The notes beneath the pieces are model-generated. The model did not search any database. It saw nothing but the letters and a program-made list of their open reading frames with translations, and was not told where the DNA came from. From NCBI GenBank assembly GCA_965249035.1, contig CBDFKV010000003.1, positions 94,871-158,870 of the forward strand: DNA of 64,000 nucleotides. Direction: 5' to 3'. A program made the position numbers and the translations under genes. Within the stretch, counting starts at the first letter, position 1; the number at the start of each line of letters is the position of its first letter. This document shows, one piece after another, positions 45,661-53,574 of the stretch. Origin of the DNA: CBDFKV01 sp965249035. Lineage in GTDB: Bacteria > Pseudomonadota > Gammaproteobacteria > Arenicellales > Poriferihabitantaceae.

Positions 45661-46768
45661 ATCGAATAGTCACGATATCCCCAAAAGTGGATCTCCGCGA
45701 CGTGTCGATGCCTTTAATTACAGAAACAAAGCGGTCGGTATGTATCCTGGTTTCGGAAAAGTTACCTTTCCCGTCCTCTTGGACAACAGTCTCGACCTTT
45801 TTATCTTTATATGTGTTGCCTCTAATCAGCAAGCTCGATTGACCATCGTCAGATTTAACAAATCCGGTTACATGACCACTAGCTAATGCCAGGGCCAGAT
45901 GCCAGTCAGTTAAATCCATCGCAGGTCGTCGAGTGGTATGCGCCGTTGACTTGAAAATCAAATTAAAGTCACCCCACATACCTCGGCTGCTTCCAGCTTG
46001 ATTCAATTCCTCAGACAATTGCGAAGCCTCCATTTTGGTAAGAACCAATGGAGTTTCACTATTGATGTTTGGAATGCAATACCGTGGCTCGGTGAGCATG
46101 GGTATTTCTTCCAATTCATCAATCACTGTCTTCAGTAAAGCATCACGTTTACCAGCGCTATTGATTAGTCCTCGAGTTCGCCTGCGAACACCAAAAATAA
46201 CCAACTGCTTGAACTGTTGATCACAAGCACGAAATACCGATAAATCAGTAAAGTGCTTGGTAATCCAGCCAGCAAATTCCTTATCCAAGGTGTAATCGGG
46301 AATGATCAGTATCATCAATCCACCAAACACCAGGCTTTGGAATGTGTGCTGATAAAACAGCTTTTCCAGTCGTTGCCGACCTTTGGTACGCTTATCGCTC
46401 AATTGAGCTTGATCGCTAACTAAATCACCGTAAGGTGGATTCAGAAACAACAAGCCAAACTGATTGCGTTTGATGATGCAGTCCTGCACATCACCGTGAA
46501 TACACACATCAAGCAAATTCTTTGCGTGATAGGCGCGTTCAGCGTCATATTCGATTCCATGCGCACGGGTTTGGTGTTGGCTCAAGCGGTGTTTGATTTC
46601 CGCAAGTGCAACACCTTCTCCCGCGCAGGGATCGAAGATTTGTGTGTAACTCTGGTCATCTTCCAGGGGATTCAAAAACGTGAGCATACGCTCTACTGTT
46701 TTTTCGTCCGTAGGGTAATAACCGTTTTTGGCAAAATTATTTGCCAGTCTGGGAAACATCAAAGCCAC
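45659..46768 (-). CDS. DUF6094-type class I SAM-dependent DNA methyltransferase
   Basis: A 369-residue protein with the SAM motif FDPCAGEGVALAEI near residue 45 and the adenine-N6/amino methyltransferase catalytic motif LFLNPPYGDL near residue 105. This layout (motif I then NPPY) marks a nucleic-acid amino-methyltransferase. It starts directly at the stop of the 82-residue gene upstream and precedes the helicase. It could protect transferred element DNA from restriction; that is inference. Confidence 0.8.
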   Translation of the reverse strand: MALMFPRLANNFAKNGYYPTDEKTVERMLTFLNPLEDDQSYTQIFDPCAGEGVALAEIKHRLSQHQTRAHGIEYDAERAYHAKNLLDVCIHGDVQDCIIKRNQFGLLFLNPPYGDLVSDQAQLSDKRTKGRQRLEKLFYQHTFQSLVFGGLMILIIPDYTLDKEFAGWITKHFTDLSVFRACDQQFKQLVIFGVRRRTRGLINSAGKRDALLKTVIDELEEIPMLTEPRYCIPNINSETPLVLTKMEASQLSEELNQAGSSRGMWGDFNLIFKSTAHTTRRPAMDLTDWHLALALASGHVTGFVKSDDGQSSLLIRGNTYKDKKVETVVQEDGKGNFSETRIHTDRFVSVIKGIDTSRRSTFGDIVTIR

Positions 46769-47017
46769 TTATTTACCCTCCACAGCTAATTGCTGTACTC
46801 GGATATAGGCTGCTATTTGCCCCCGGTTTATGCCGTGGTTACGCTCATGCCAATACTCAGCATCAAACAGCACAGATTCAATAATCTCGCTACTAGGCTC
46901 AGGCAGTTCGTGTACTTCAGCAGTCTCTTTAACATCCTTTGGAAGCCATAAAGCGCAAGCGCAGGGCATTTCATCAGGGTAGTTGTCGAGATGTTTTCTT
47001 AATTCACCAATTGTCAT
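46769..47017 (-). CDS. Small element-encoded protein of unknown function
   Basis: An 82-residue acidic protein beginning MTIGELRKHLDNYPDEMPC. I do not recognise it with certainty; the opening resembles short ICE proteins that start MTVGELI..L. It abuts the methyltransferase start with no gap and is preceded by a leader hairpin at 47058-47086, so it is probably expressed as first gene of this operon. Confidence 0.6.
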   Translation of the reverse strand: MTIGELRKHLDNYPDEMPCACALWLPKDVKETAEVHELPEPSSEIIESVLFDAEYWHERNHGINRGQIAAYIRVQQLAVEGK

Positions 47018-47057
47018 GGCTAAAGTCCTTTAAAAAGACCAAAGACAATCCCCCCAA

Positions 47058-47086
47058 GGGCGAATTGCCCCTGGTCGGGTTTGAAA
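47058..47086 (-). promoter_or_regulatory. Leader hairpin element upstream of the 82-residue gene
   Basis: Plus-strand GGGC (47058-47061) and GCCC (47067-47070) pair around GAATT and are followed by CTGGTCGGGTTTGAAA (47071-47086). It matches the 45601 and 48536 units in form and tail sequence. It sits 41 nt before the start codon in the transcript direction. Confidence 0.5.
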
Positions 47087-47128
47087 TATAGATACCGTAG
47101 TATCCTGGTTTGAATTTGATTAAGGTAA

Positions 47129-47148
47129 GACTCCCCCGAAGGGGAGTC
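47129..47148. repeat. 8-bp perfect hairpin between operons
   Basis: GACTCCCC (47129-47136) and GGGGAGTC (47141-47148) with loop CGAA. It lies 21 nt downstream of the DUF3275 stop codon in the transcript direction. The minus-strand U-tract is poor, so it is a possible but weak terminator. Confidence 0.5.
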
Positions 47149-47168
47149 CGTTAGAAAGAATCAACGCA

Positions 47169-47711
47169 CTATGAATGAGTCCATTGCTTGTTCGATAGAT
47201 CCCATTTGTAGCCAAGACTTTTAATGTAAGTCAGCTGTTGCGGGAACTTCGGACGCCCAATTGATGGATCAAGTTGTATCGTCTTGCGTTCTTCAATCAG
47301 TTTTAACAAATCAGGTGAAAATAGATCATCTGGTGCCAGCTCATCACTGACCTCATCTTTACTTTCTGCCTGTTTCGTTTTAACCGGCTGCGGTTCATTA
47401 CTGCTATCTGCTTCAGGCTCTGCTTCACCGATAGATGCGAAATCTTCCGGTAGCTCGTCTACACCATCGATAGCGATAAATTCCAGCGTTGCTTTGAGTT
47501 CGGTTACATGGCGACCTAAGCCCCAATTGAAGTAACCGAGTCCAATATGACTGACACCAAAAGTGCCTTCATATTGGCCTTGATCGTATTGATCAAGCTC
47601 TGGGCTTTTGACCGAAAATTCGCCGATTTCAGTGGTAAGTGTTCCTACACTGAAATCGCCGTTTCGACCGCCGATGATTTTTATGCTTAACGTGCCTTTG
47701 AGTTGTATCAT
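47169..47711 (-). CDS. DUF3275 family element protein
   Basis: A 180-residue protein from ATG 47711 (MIQLKGTLSIKIIGGRNG); an upstream in-frame ATG at 47744 has poorer context. The N-terminal 90 residues (DFSVGTLTTEIGEFSVK, YEGTFGVSHIGLGYFNWG) match DUF3275 proteins of ICEs. An acidic linker follows, and the C-terminus is KSLGYKWDLSNKQW. Function is unknown. Confidence 0.75.
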   Translation of the reverse strand: MIQLKGTLSIKIIGGRNGDFSVGTLTTEIGEFSVKSPELDQYDQGQYEGTFGVSHIGLGYFNWGLGRHVTELKATLEFIAIDGVDELPEDFASIGEAEPEADSSNEPQPVKTKQAESKDEVSDELAPDDLFSPDLLKLIEERKTIQLDPSIGRPKFPQQLTYIKSLGYKWDLSNKQWTHS

Positions 47712-47750
47712 TTTGAATCTCCAATAAATAAGGGAGCAAGACACAACTAT

Positions 47751-47779
47751 CCCTTGCGGAATAGCGTATCCCGCAAGGG
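47751..47779 (-). promoter_or_regulatory. Leader hairpin element upstream of DUF3275 gene
   Basis: CCCTTGCGG (47751-47759) and CCGCAAGGG (47771-47779) form a perfect 9-bp stem with an 11-nt loop, 39 nt before the DUF3275 start in transcript direction. It is the most stable of the series, and its flank GTGAAAGG differs from the CGGGTT tail of the other units. Confidence 0.5.
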
Positions 47780-47812
47780 TGAAAGGTTAGTTTTAGTTCG
47801 GTAATCTAGGCG

Positions 47813-48127
47813 CTATGCCAGTGGCAAGCCGCTTCGATGAGATAACAGTGTTGCTATAGACATTATCGCTTGCTCAGTAGGAGCATCCGATATGGCCTCT
47901 GCAATTCGCTCATTCTCGTCATTTCGGCGAGCATAGAGCGTCCACAGGTCAGCATCACTTTTTTCGTCCATCGACAAGGCCGACAACCATTGTCGCCCTT
48001 GATCTTCTGCTTCGATAGAAACAGGGCGTACTTCTAGCTGTTGGTATTGCGTCCAGTCCGGTTCTTGACAGTCTTTACGGCAACTGTATAAAGCCCAATT
48101 GTGCATCGCTTGAGGATAGGAATACAT
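47813..48127 (-). CDS. Element-encoded hypothetical protein
   Basis: A 104-residue protein beginning MYSYPQAMHNWALYSC. I do not recognise a domain. It is 11 nt downstream of the DUF2958 gene on the same strand and is probably cotranscribed with it. Confidence 0.6.
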   Translation of the reverse strand: MYSYPQAMHNWALYSCRKDCQEPDWTQYQQLEVRPVSIEAEDQGRQWLSALSMDEKSDADLWTLYARRNDENERIAEAISDAPTEQAIMSIATLLSHRSGLPLA

Positions 48128-48138
48128 TGCTATACCTC

Positions 48139-48489
48139 CTATGCTCGAATGCGACGATGTTCACGGGCATCGGAACCATACTCAGATAGTGTCTTTGTAG
48201 CTTTCCAATGCAGATCGCGCTCAATCGTCAAACCGCTACCGTGTGTCCAATTTTCAAGGTCATCTCGATATACAGGGCCAATTTCGGGGCATTGCATACC
48301 TAGATCAGCTAGACCGTAAAACATCCGATCTACAGGATCGTATTCGGTCAACAACCAGGTTGCTGAACCGGCAGGGTTGAATAACTTAATGACTGGTTTA
48401 GGGTCGTGATTTCCATCACATCGTAATCCAGCCTCATGGTTTTCAACCAGTTTGGTTCGCTGTGCCTTAGTAAAGATTTTCTGTTTCAT
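48139..48489 (-). CDS. DUF2958 domain protein
   Basis: A 116-residue protein starting MKQKIFTKAQRTKLVENHE at ATG 48489. The central KPVIKLFNPAGSATWLLTEYDP and FYGLADLGMQCPEIG match DUF2958 proteins, common on plasmids and ICEs. Function is unknown. A longer frame from 48531 lacks support. Confidence 0.82.
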   Translation of the reverse strand: MKQKIFTKAQRTKLVENHEAGLRCDGNHDPKPVIKLFNPAGSATWLLTEYDPVDRMFYGLADLGMQCPEIGPVYRDDLENWTHGSGLTIERDLHWKATKTLSEYGSDAREHRRIRA

Positions 48490-48535
48490 GGTGTATCTCC
48501 AAATATAAAAGTCTGGAAATACATCGCCCATACCT

Positions 48536-48645
48536 GGGAGACAATTTCCCAGACGGGTTAAGTTTGCAGAGATACGACAACCCCGAAGGGAAGGAATATC
48601 CCCACGGATTGATATTGATGTTGGGCTTATGCCCAGATTTGAAAA
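48536..48645 (-). promoter_or_regulatory. Cluster of three leader hairpin units upstream of DUF2958 gene
   Basis: Plus-strand units: GGGA-N7-TCCC (48536-48550) then AGACGGGTTAAG; GGGA-N7-TCCC (48588-48602) then CACGGATTG; and GGGC-N4-GCCC (48623-48634) then AGATTTGAAAA. They repeat the hairpin-plus-tail pattern seen before the helicase and 82-residue genes. Nothing else is recognisable between 48490 and the insertion sequence at 48808. Confidence 0.5.
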
Positions 48646-48791
48646 TGACTGAGTAGGAATTAACCTATGACGATGTTTGCTTCAGTCGGTACCAGATAAA
48701 TCCGGTAATCATCGCTCTATGCCAGAAACTTCGGGGCGCTGGCTGTCCACCGTATGAAGCGGATTCTACTCTAATTTAATTGTGTGTTCAA

Positions 48792-48807
48792 ATGCTATGC
48801 TCGGTTT
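48792..48807. repeat. Left target-site duplication of the IS1202-like element
   Basis: The 16-bp sequence ATGCTATGCTCGGTTT directly abuts the left tip (TGTTA) of the element and is repeated exactly at 50196-50211 on the other side. Confidence 0.85.
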
Positions 48808-50195
48808 TGTTACGAGTAAATTGTCTGTCCTGCGAATTAATTCATAACCTGTCCGGATTTAATCTATGCCTATTTGAGGCTTCAGATGAACCGGACAGGA
48901 TTTCATGAACAGGTGAAACAGATGAGATTTAAAGAAGCTTATGAAGGCTATCAGTGCAAACGACTCACCCAAAGCGAAGCAGCCACTCTGTTGGGTGTGT
49001 GTGACCGCAGTTTCCGGCGCTATATGCAGCGCTATGATGAATCGGGCATGGAGGGTTTGTTGGATCGGCGGTTAAACGAACCTTCGCACCGTCTTGCCCC
49101 CGTAGATGAAGTGATCGCACTGCAAGACCTGTATTCAAGCCGATATGAGGGCTGGAACGTGCGCCATTTCCATCGCTGGTATCAGCGCGAACACGATGGC
49201 TCACGTAGCTATAGCTGGGTTAAGAACACGCTGCAACACGCAGGCCTGGTGCGCAAAGCCAAGACCCGTGGCCCCCATCGAATCAAACGACTCGCCAGTG
49301 CCTTACCTGGGATGATGATTCACCAGGATGGCAGCACGCACCAATGGGTTGAGGGTAAATATTGGGATTTGATCGTGACTATGGATGATGCGACCAATGA
49401 GCATTATTCCATGCGTTTTGTGGATGAAGAAGGCACCCACAGCAGCTTGTTAGGGGTCAAAGATGTGCTTGAAGCTAAAGGCCTATTTTGTTCATTTTAC
49501 TCAGACAGGGGCAGTCATTACTGGCATACCCCCGAGGCAGGTGGCAAGGTCGATAAGCGTAATCCAACACAGTTTGGTGTGGCGCTCAAGCGCTTGGGCA
49601 TTGAGATGATTGCAGCTTACTCACCCGAAGCCAGAGGCCGCTCAGAACGCGCCTTCGGCACCCATCAGGGGCGATTACCCAATGAGCTAGCCCTTAAGGG
49701 CATTACCGATATGGATGCCGCCAATGAATACTTGCAGAAGCATTATATGCCTGCCTTCAATGCTGAGTTCAGCCACCCTGCGCGCGAGTTAGGTAACGCC
49801 TTTGTGGCATTGGCCGGGATAGATCTGGACGACTATTTATGCGAGCGCTACGAGCGCGTGGTGGGTAAAGACAACAGCGTGCAGTTCGAACGCTTACACC
49901 TTCAGATTCCACAAGACCGGCATCGCTACCACTATGTTAAGGCTAGGGTGAAAGTGCTCAGGCACCTCGACGGGATGATCTCCATTTACCATGGCCCCCG
50001 TCGATTGGGCCAATATACCGCAGAGGGGAATTTGATTCAGAAGACAGCATGCAACAGCAAAGCCGCGTAACTCCGCTTCGTAGTTTTGCCGCCGATGAAT
50101 TCGCTTCGGACTACGTCCTTCGCTCTTTCATCGGCGATAACAAAAGCGGACAGACCATGAATTAATTATCCGGACAAGTCTATTTACTCTTAACA
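48808..50195 (+). mobile_element. IS1202/ISNCY-type insertion sequence, 1388 bp
   Basis: The tips TGTTA and TAACA begin imperfect terminal inverted repeats of about 55 bp: on each end GAGTAAAT, then AATTAATTCAT, then CTGTCCG appear in order. One transposase gene fills the interior, with about 125 nt at the right end free of genes. A perfect 16-bp direct repeat flanks the element. Long target duplications are known in the IS1202 group. The interior frame is intact, so the copy may be active. Confidence 0.85.
48886..50070 (+). CDS. ISNCY (IS1202 group) transposase
   Basis: About 394 residues from ATG 48886 (MNRTGFHEQ); starts at 48874 (TTG) and 48922 (MRFKEAYEGY) are alternatives. The N-terminal helix-turn-helix is RLTQSEAATLLGVCDRSFRRY. 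The DDE catalytic core has MIHQDGSTHQW, FYSDRGSHYW and a glutamate in PEARGRSERAFGTHQGR. This order and the HQDGS motif are typical of ISNCY/IS1202 transposases. No frameshift is present. Confidence 0.9.
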   Translation: MNRTGFHEQVKQMRFKEAYEGYQCKRLTQSEAATLLGVCDRSFRRYMQRYDESGMEGLLDRRLNEPSHRLAPVDEVIALQDLYSSRYEGWNVRHFHRWYQREHDGSRSYSWVKNTLQHAGLVRKAKTRGPHRIKRLASALPGMMIHQDGSTHQWVEGKYWDLIVTMDDATNEHYSMRFVDEEGTHSSLLGVKDVLEAKGLFCSFYSDRGSHYWHTPEAGGKVDKRNPTQFGVALKRLGIEMIAAYSPEARGRSERAFGTHQGRLPNELALKGITDMDAANEYLQKHYMPAFNAEFSHPARELGNAFVALAGIDLDDYLCERYERVVGKDNSVQFERLHLQIPQDRHRYHYVKARVKVLRHLDGMISIYHGPRRLGQYTAEGNLIQKTACNSKAA

Positions 50196-50211
50196 ATGCT
50201 ATGCTCGGTTT
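50196..50211. repeat. Right target-site duplication of the IS1202-like element
   Basis: Exact 16-bp copy of 48792-48807, adjoining the right tip TAACA. The following 172 nt to the next gene show no feature I can support. Confidence 0.85.
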
Positions 50212-50383
50212 AAGCTGCTCCAATGCTACTTCTAGCTCCTAGCTACATAGGGTCTTAATGTACTACGGTCACCAACCTCAATCTGTCAGCTAATTGCCCA
50301 AACCGGACATTTCAGGGTATCAATTCTACGTTTTACTATGGTAGAGTTTTGAAATTGTGAGTACCCCACGGGCAGAGAAGAAT

Positions 50384-50689
50384 ATGATTGTTAGAACATG
50401 GCATGGGCGCACACGCTTATCAGACGCGGATGCATATGAATCATTTATGAAAACACGAGCCGTACCAGACTATGGTTCTGTCGATGGACTTCAGCGGCTC
50501 TTCTTCACCCGTCGTGATGAAGGTGATGTTTCGCATTTCTTGCTGATCACCGTATGGGATTCAATTGAGGCCGTTAAGAACTTTGCTGGTGATAATCCAA
50601 GTGTTGCGAAATATTATCCCGAAGATGATGAATTTCTTCTTGAGAAAGAAGCTCATTCTTTAAATCACCAAGTCTTTTTTTCACAGTAA
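50384..50689 (+). CDS. ABM-like (antibiotic biosynthesis monooxygenase fold) protein
   Basis: A 101-residue protein starting MIVRTWHGRTRLSDADAY, with LITVWDSIEAVKNFAG in the middle. This is the dimeric alpha+beta barrel pattern of the ABM fold. Such proteins include small monooxygenases and binding proteins; the substrate is unknown. The ATG at 50384 is chosen over a GTG at 50357. It is a cargo gene without same-strand partners. Confidence 0.7.
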   Translation: MIVRTWHGRTRLSDADAYESFMKTRAVPDYGSVDGLQRLFFTRRDEGDVSHFLLITVWDSIEAVKNFAGDNPSVAKYYPEDDEFLLEKEAHSLNHQVFFSQ

Positions 50690-50755
50690 GATTTACATAA
50701 AGAATGGTCGGCACCAGGAGTGGATATTAACGTTGCAATAACCGACAGAAAACCC

Positions 50756-51088
50756 TCACGATGAGCGCAACATGTAGATGTAGGCATTGACTCTGCTTCC
50801 GTCTTTGAGATTCACTTTTGTCACCACACGCTCATAAGCCTCACCCTCAAACGCATCAAGACTCGCCCATTGGCTTGATAGGTTTTCCGAGGTGAAAAGG
50901 AATCCTTCGACCTCCCTCCCATGTTCATCGAGATCAATGCCAGGATAACCCATTTCAGCGCCCCAACCTTCTTCTCGCAGAGTCCCAGATACAGTAGCGG
51001 TTTCCCATGAACCTCCAATAGCATCAAGCACATGCTCATTTGGACGATCCGGACATAGAGTCCCGTAAACAAATAGTTTTTCTATCAC
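50756..51088 (-). CDS. Gamma-glutamylcyclotransferase-like (GGCT/AIG2 fold) protein
   Basis: A 110-residue protein from GTG 51088, which has GGAGG 4 nt upstream. It starts VIEKLFVYGTLCPDRPNE, the YGTL motif of the cyclotransferase fold, and the conserved glutamate is in LDAFEGEAYERV. The family cleaves gamma-glutamyl bonds or has unknown roles. The frame stays open upstream into an AAC(3) fragment, so a 154-residue fusion from ATG 51220 is also possible. Confidence 0.8.
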   Translation of the reverse strand: MIEKLFVYGTLCPDRPNEHVLDAIGGSWETATVSGTLREEGWGAEMGYPGIDLDEHGREVEGFLFTSENLSSQWASLDAFEGEAYERVVTKVNLKDGSRVNAYIYMLRSS

Positions 51089-51220
51089 TGTTCCTCCAAG
51101 ACCACCAGCTGTCCAGCCGATTTTGCCCAGCGAGGAATGAACCATCACCGTTGTTCCTGGCCTGAGTCCAATATCGGACAAGTCCCGAGACAACGAATCA
51201 ATTGTATTTGGCAATGACAT
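51089..51220 (-). pseudogene. N-terminal fragment of an AAC(3) acetyltransferase gene
   Basis: It encodes NTIDSLSRDLSDIGLRPG, TTVMVHSSLGKIGWTAGG, almost the same as residues 30-70 of the complete AAC(3)-family gene at 59448-60302. At DNA level 51100-51216 matches 60107-60223 with about nine differences in 117 nt. The fragment then runs in frame into the cyclotransferase gene. A further short match, CTCGAAGAAGTTATCCAG (minus strand, near 51290-51310), is like the AAC(3) segment ILEEVIQ. Confidence 0.8.
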
Positions 51221-51347
51221 CGAAGAATCCTTAGAGGGATAATTGTGCGATCACTTGGGATCGGAAATGGTTAGCGTGTGAAAATCGCTGGATAACTTCT
51301 TCGAGTATTGTAGAGCCATTGCTGATTGTCAATGAGTGCTATTTGCC

Positions 51348-52935
51348 GATACTGTTGAAAAACTCGGTAATTTGTGAGCGTTATACCTGGTTCTGAAAAC
51401 CAAAACATGAATGCATAATCAGAATTGTTCTTTAGATTGCGAGTTTTGATAGATTTTGTGGTTTTTTACTCGAATTAGCATAAACGAGGCGCAGCTATCC
51501 CTAGGTCAGGTGGCTTATACCGTTGTTGTGCCAGCTTTTTCAAATTCTGTGCCGTGGCCGCAAGTAAGAATTCATCTTTCGCACCGGATATTCCGCGTAG
51601 CCGTAGTCGGTCAAAGTTCAAAGCACGCTTTAGGTGGGCAAATAATACCTCCACCTTCTTTCTATCATTTCGTGACTGTTGGTACCTCGGGCTTTGACAG
51701 ATATTTCGAGCCACATCCCTTGAAGATTCATAGATGCTGCGAGCGATCTTTCTAATGTCGGTATTTGGGCAACATTGAAATTTGAAGCGACAGTCCCTAC
51801 AGTCGTGAGTGCTGGAGCGATAAATGATAGTGTTGGCCTTGGTTACCCGTGACCGTGCATTCTTGAAATTTCGTCTTCTTGACTGAAGCAATTTACCATC
51901 GGGACAATGGTAACAATCTAATTCACCGTCCCAGACAAAATTAGATCGGTTGAAAATACCTTGATTGTTGTTTGACCTGTCCCATACCGGGATATGCGGC
52001 TCAATCTCCTTTTTCTCCACCACCCAATCCAGCATCGCCGCCGATCCATAGGCTGTATCTGCTATCAGTCGCTTGGGCTTTATCTTCAAGTTATCCTCCA
52101 CCCGATCAATCATCGTTCGAGTGCTCGCAACTTCAGATGTTCTGTGTGCGGGTGTAGGCTCTACATCCACAATGATGTTGTTCTCAATATCAATCAGGTA
52201 GTTAGTGCTGTAATAGAATTGACCAGGGCCTTTGTCACCTGCCCACTGGGCCATGGGGTCGGTCGTAGATACTTTCTTCTGCGTTCTTTTTGCAGAAGGA
52301 TCATTGTCTAATGCTTCGAGATATTCTCTGACAGCGCGGGATTGTGTCAAACTTGGTTGCCAGTCAACCGGGCCATCAACCATCTTCTGCCTGGAGGCGT
52401 CTGCCTTTATATAGCTGGCGTCTGTCGCAAAGCCTTCTCCCTTGATTAACCCTTCGTCGTTGCAACGCTGTACAACGGTATCGAATACAAGCCTGAGTAA
52501 ATCAGCATCTCTAAACCGACCATGCCGGTTCTTTGAAAATGTGGAATGATTAGGAACATTATCTTCCAACCCCAAACCGCAGAACCATCGATAGGCCAAG
52601 TTGAAATTGACTTCTTCACATAATCGACGTTCTGACCGAATTCCATAGCAATAGCCAATCAGAAGCATCCGAATCATTAGCTCAGGATCAACTGACGGCC
52701 GACCAGTGTGGCTATAGTAAGGCTTAAGATGTTCACTGATACCGCCAAAGTCTAAAAAGGCATCTATCTGACGAAGAAGATGGTCCTCGGGGATATGAGT
52801 CTCCAGGCAAAAATCATAAAACAACGTGTTTTGCCGTCCCGGTAGCTGTCCCATCATGATAATAAAACCTAGTAATTTCAGTGCCTTAATTATCTCATGA
52901 CACTTGTTCTTCCGGTGAGTTTTTCAACAGTATCT
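51348..52935 (-). mobile_element. IS1182 family insertion sequence, 1588 bp
   Basis: A perfect 18-bp terminal inverted repeat, GATACTGTTGAAAAACTC at 51348 and its complement ending at 52935, encloses one transposase gene. TGCC flanks both tips (51344-51347 and 52936-52939), giving a 4-bp target duplication. The non-coding part 51348-51474 and 52858-52935 is element end sequence. Confidence 0.93.
51475..52857 (-). CDS. IS1182 family transposase
   Basis: A 460-residue intact DDE transposase. N-terminal DUF772-type domain: SVDPELMIRMLLIGYCYG and EEVNFNLAYRWFCGLGLED. Catalytic aspartates lie in EGFATDASYIKAD and LIADTAYGS, and the C-terminal DDE_Tnp_1-like domain has the cysteine motif CRDCRFKFQCCPN and the glutamate of RKKVEVLFAHLKRAL. 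Fits IS1182. Confidence 0.93.
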   Translation of the reverse strand: MMGQLPGRQNTLFYDFCLETHIPEDHLLRQIDAFLDFGGISEHLKPYYSHTGRPSVDPELMIRMLLIGYCYGIRSERRLCEEVNFNLAYRWFCGLGLEDNVPNHSTFSKNRHGRFRDADLLRLVFDTVVQRCNDEGLIKGEGFATDASYIKADASRQKMVDGPVDWQPSLTQSRAVREYLEALDNDPSAKRTQKKVSTTDPMAQWAGDKGPGQFYYSTNYLIDIENNIIVDVEPTPAHRTSEVASTRTMIDRVEDNLKIKPKRLIADTAYGSAAMLDWVVEKKEIEPHIPVWDRSNNNQGIFNRSNFVWDGELDCYHCPDGKLLQSRRRNFKNARSRVTKANTIIYRSSTHDCRDCRFKFQCCPNTDIRKIARSIYESSRDVARNICQSPRYQQSRNDRKKVEVLFAHLKRALNFDRLRLRGISGAKDEFLLAATAQNLKKLAQQRYKPPDLGIAAPRLC

Positions 52936-53025
52936 GCCCTTAACAGCCGTCCGGAGAAGATTAAACAAGGAGCGGCGTTTATTGCTATCCGAGTGCAGGT
53001 GAATTTTTCCGAGTGCATGCTTTTG

Positions 53026-53574
53026 TTATGCCTTTCTTGGCGCTTCTATGTTGTATAAGTCACCCATCAATCTTACCAACACAAAAAGTAGATTATTTGT
53101 TACATGTTCTGCTGCTGTGCGCTTTCTCTTAAATGATGCGTATTTTGAAACTTCAATTTCAAGGTATTGCATTAATTCAAGTTGAACTTGTGCCTCAAAA
53201 CTCCTTTTGACAAATCTACTTTGCAAATTTTTTCTAAACTTGCCATCCATTGGGATTTCATTTGTGAGGGATTTTAACTCAGCATCAATTAATGATAAAT
53301 GTTCTAACACCCATTTCTCTTCATTCTTTATCTTAGGAGGCTTCCCAAAAGCCTTAACAAAAAGCCATATCACATCACATGATAAATCTAGATAGAGATT
53401 TGCCATTTCCTTATTAATACCTGCAATAGCATCAGAGGGCTCGCCGTAAATAACGCGATAAATACCAGGGTGCTCAGCCTCTATCTCATCAAGCATAGCC
53501 ATTATCGCTTGATCTGGCGCAGATCTTCCTTGAGAAATTATATCCTCTACTTCAATTTGATCTAAAATTCTCAT
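53026..53574 (-). CDS. Hypothetical protein
   Basis: A 182-residue AT-rich gene beginning MRILDQIEVEDIISQG. The product looks helical, with no signal peptide, no membrane span and no domain I recognise. It lies alone between the IS1182 element and a gene-free stretch. Base composition differs from the backbone, in line with foreign origin. Confidence 0.5.
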   Translation of the reverse strand: MRILDQIEVEDIISQGRSAPDQAIMAMLDEIEAEHPGIYRVIYGEPSDAIAGINKEMANLYLDLSCDVIWLFVKAFGKPPKIKNEEKWVLEHLSLIDAELKSLTNEIPMDGKFRKNLQSRFVKRSFEAQVQLELMQYLEIEVSKYASFKRKRTAAEHVTNNLLFVLVRLMGDLYNIEAPRKA

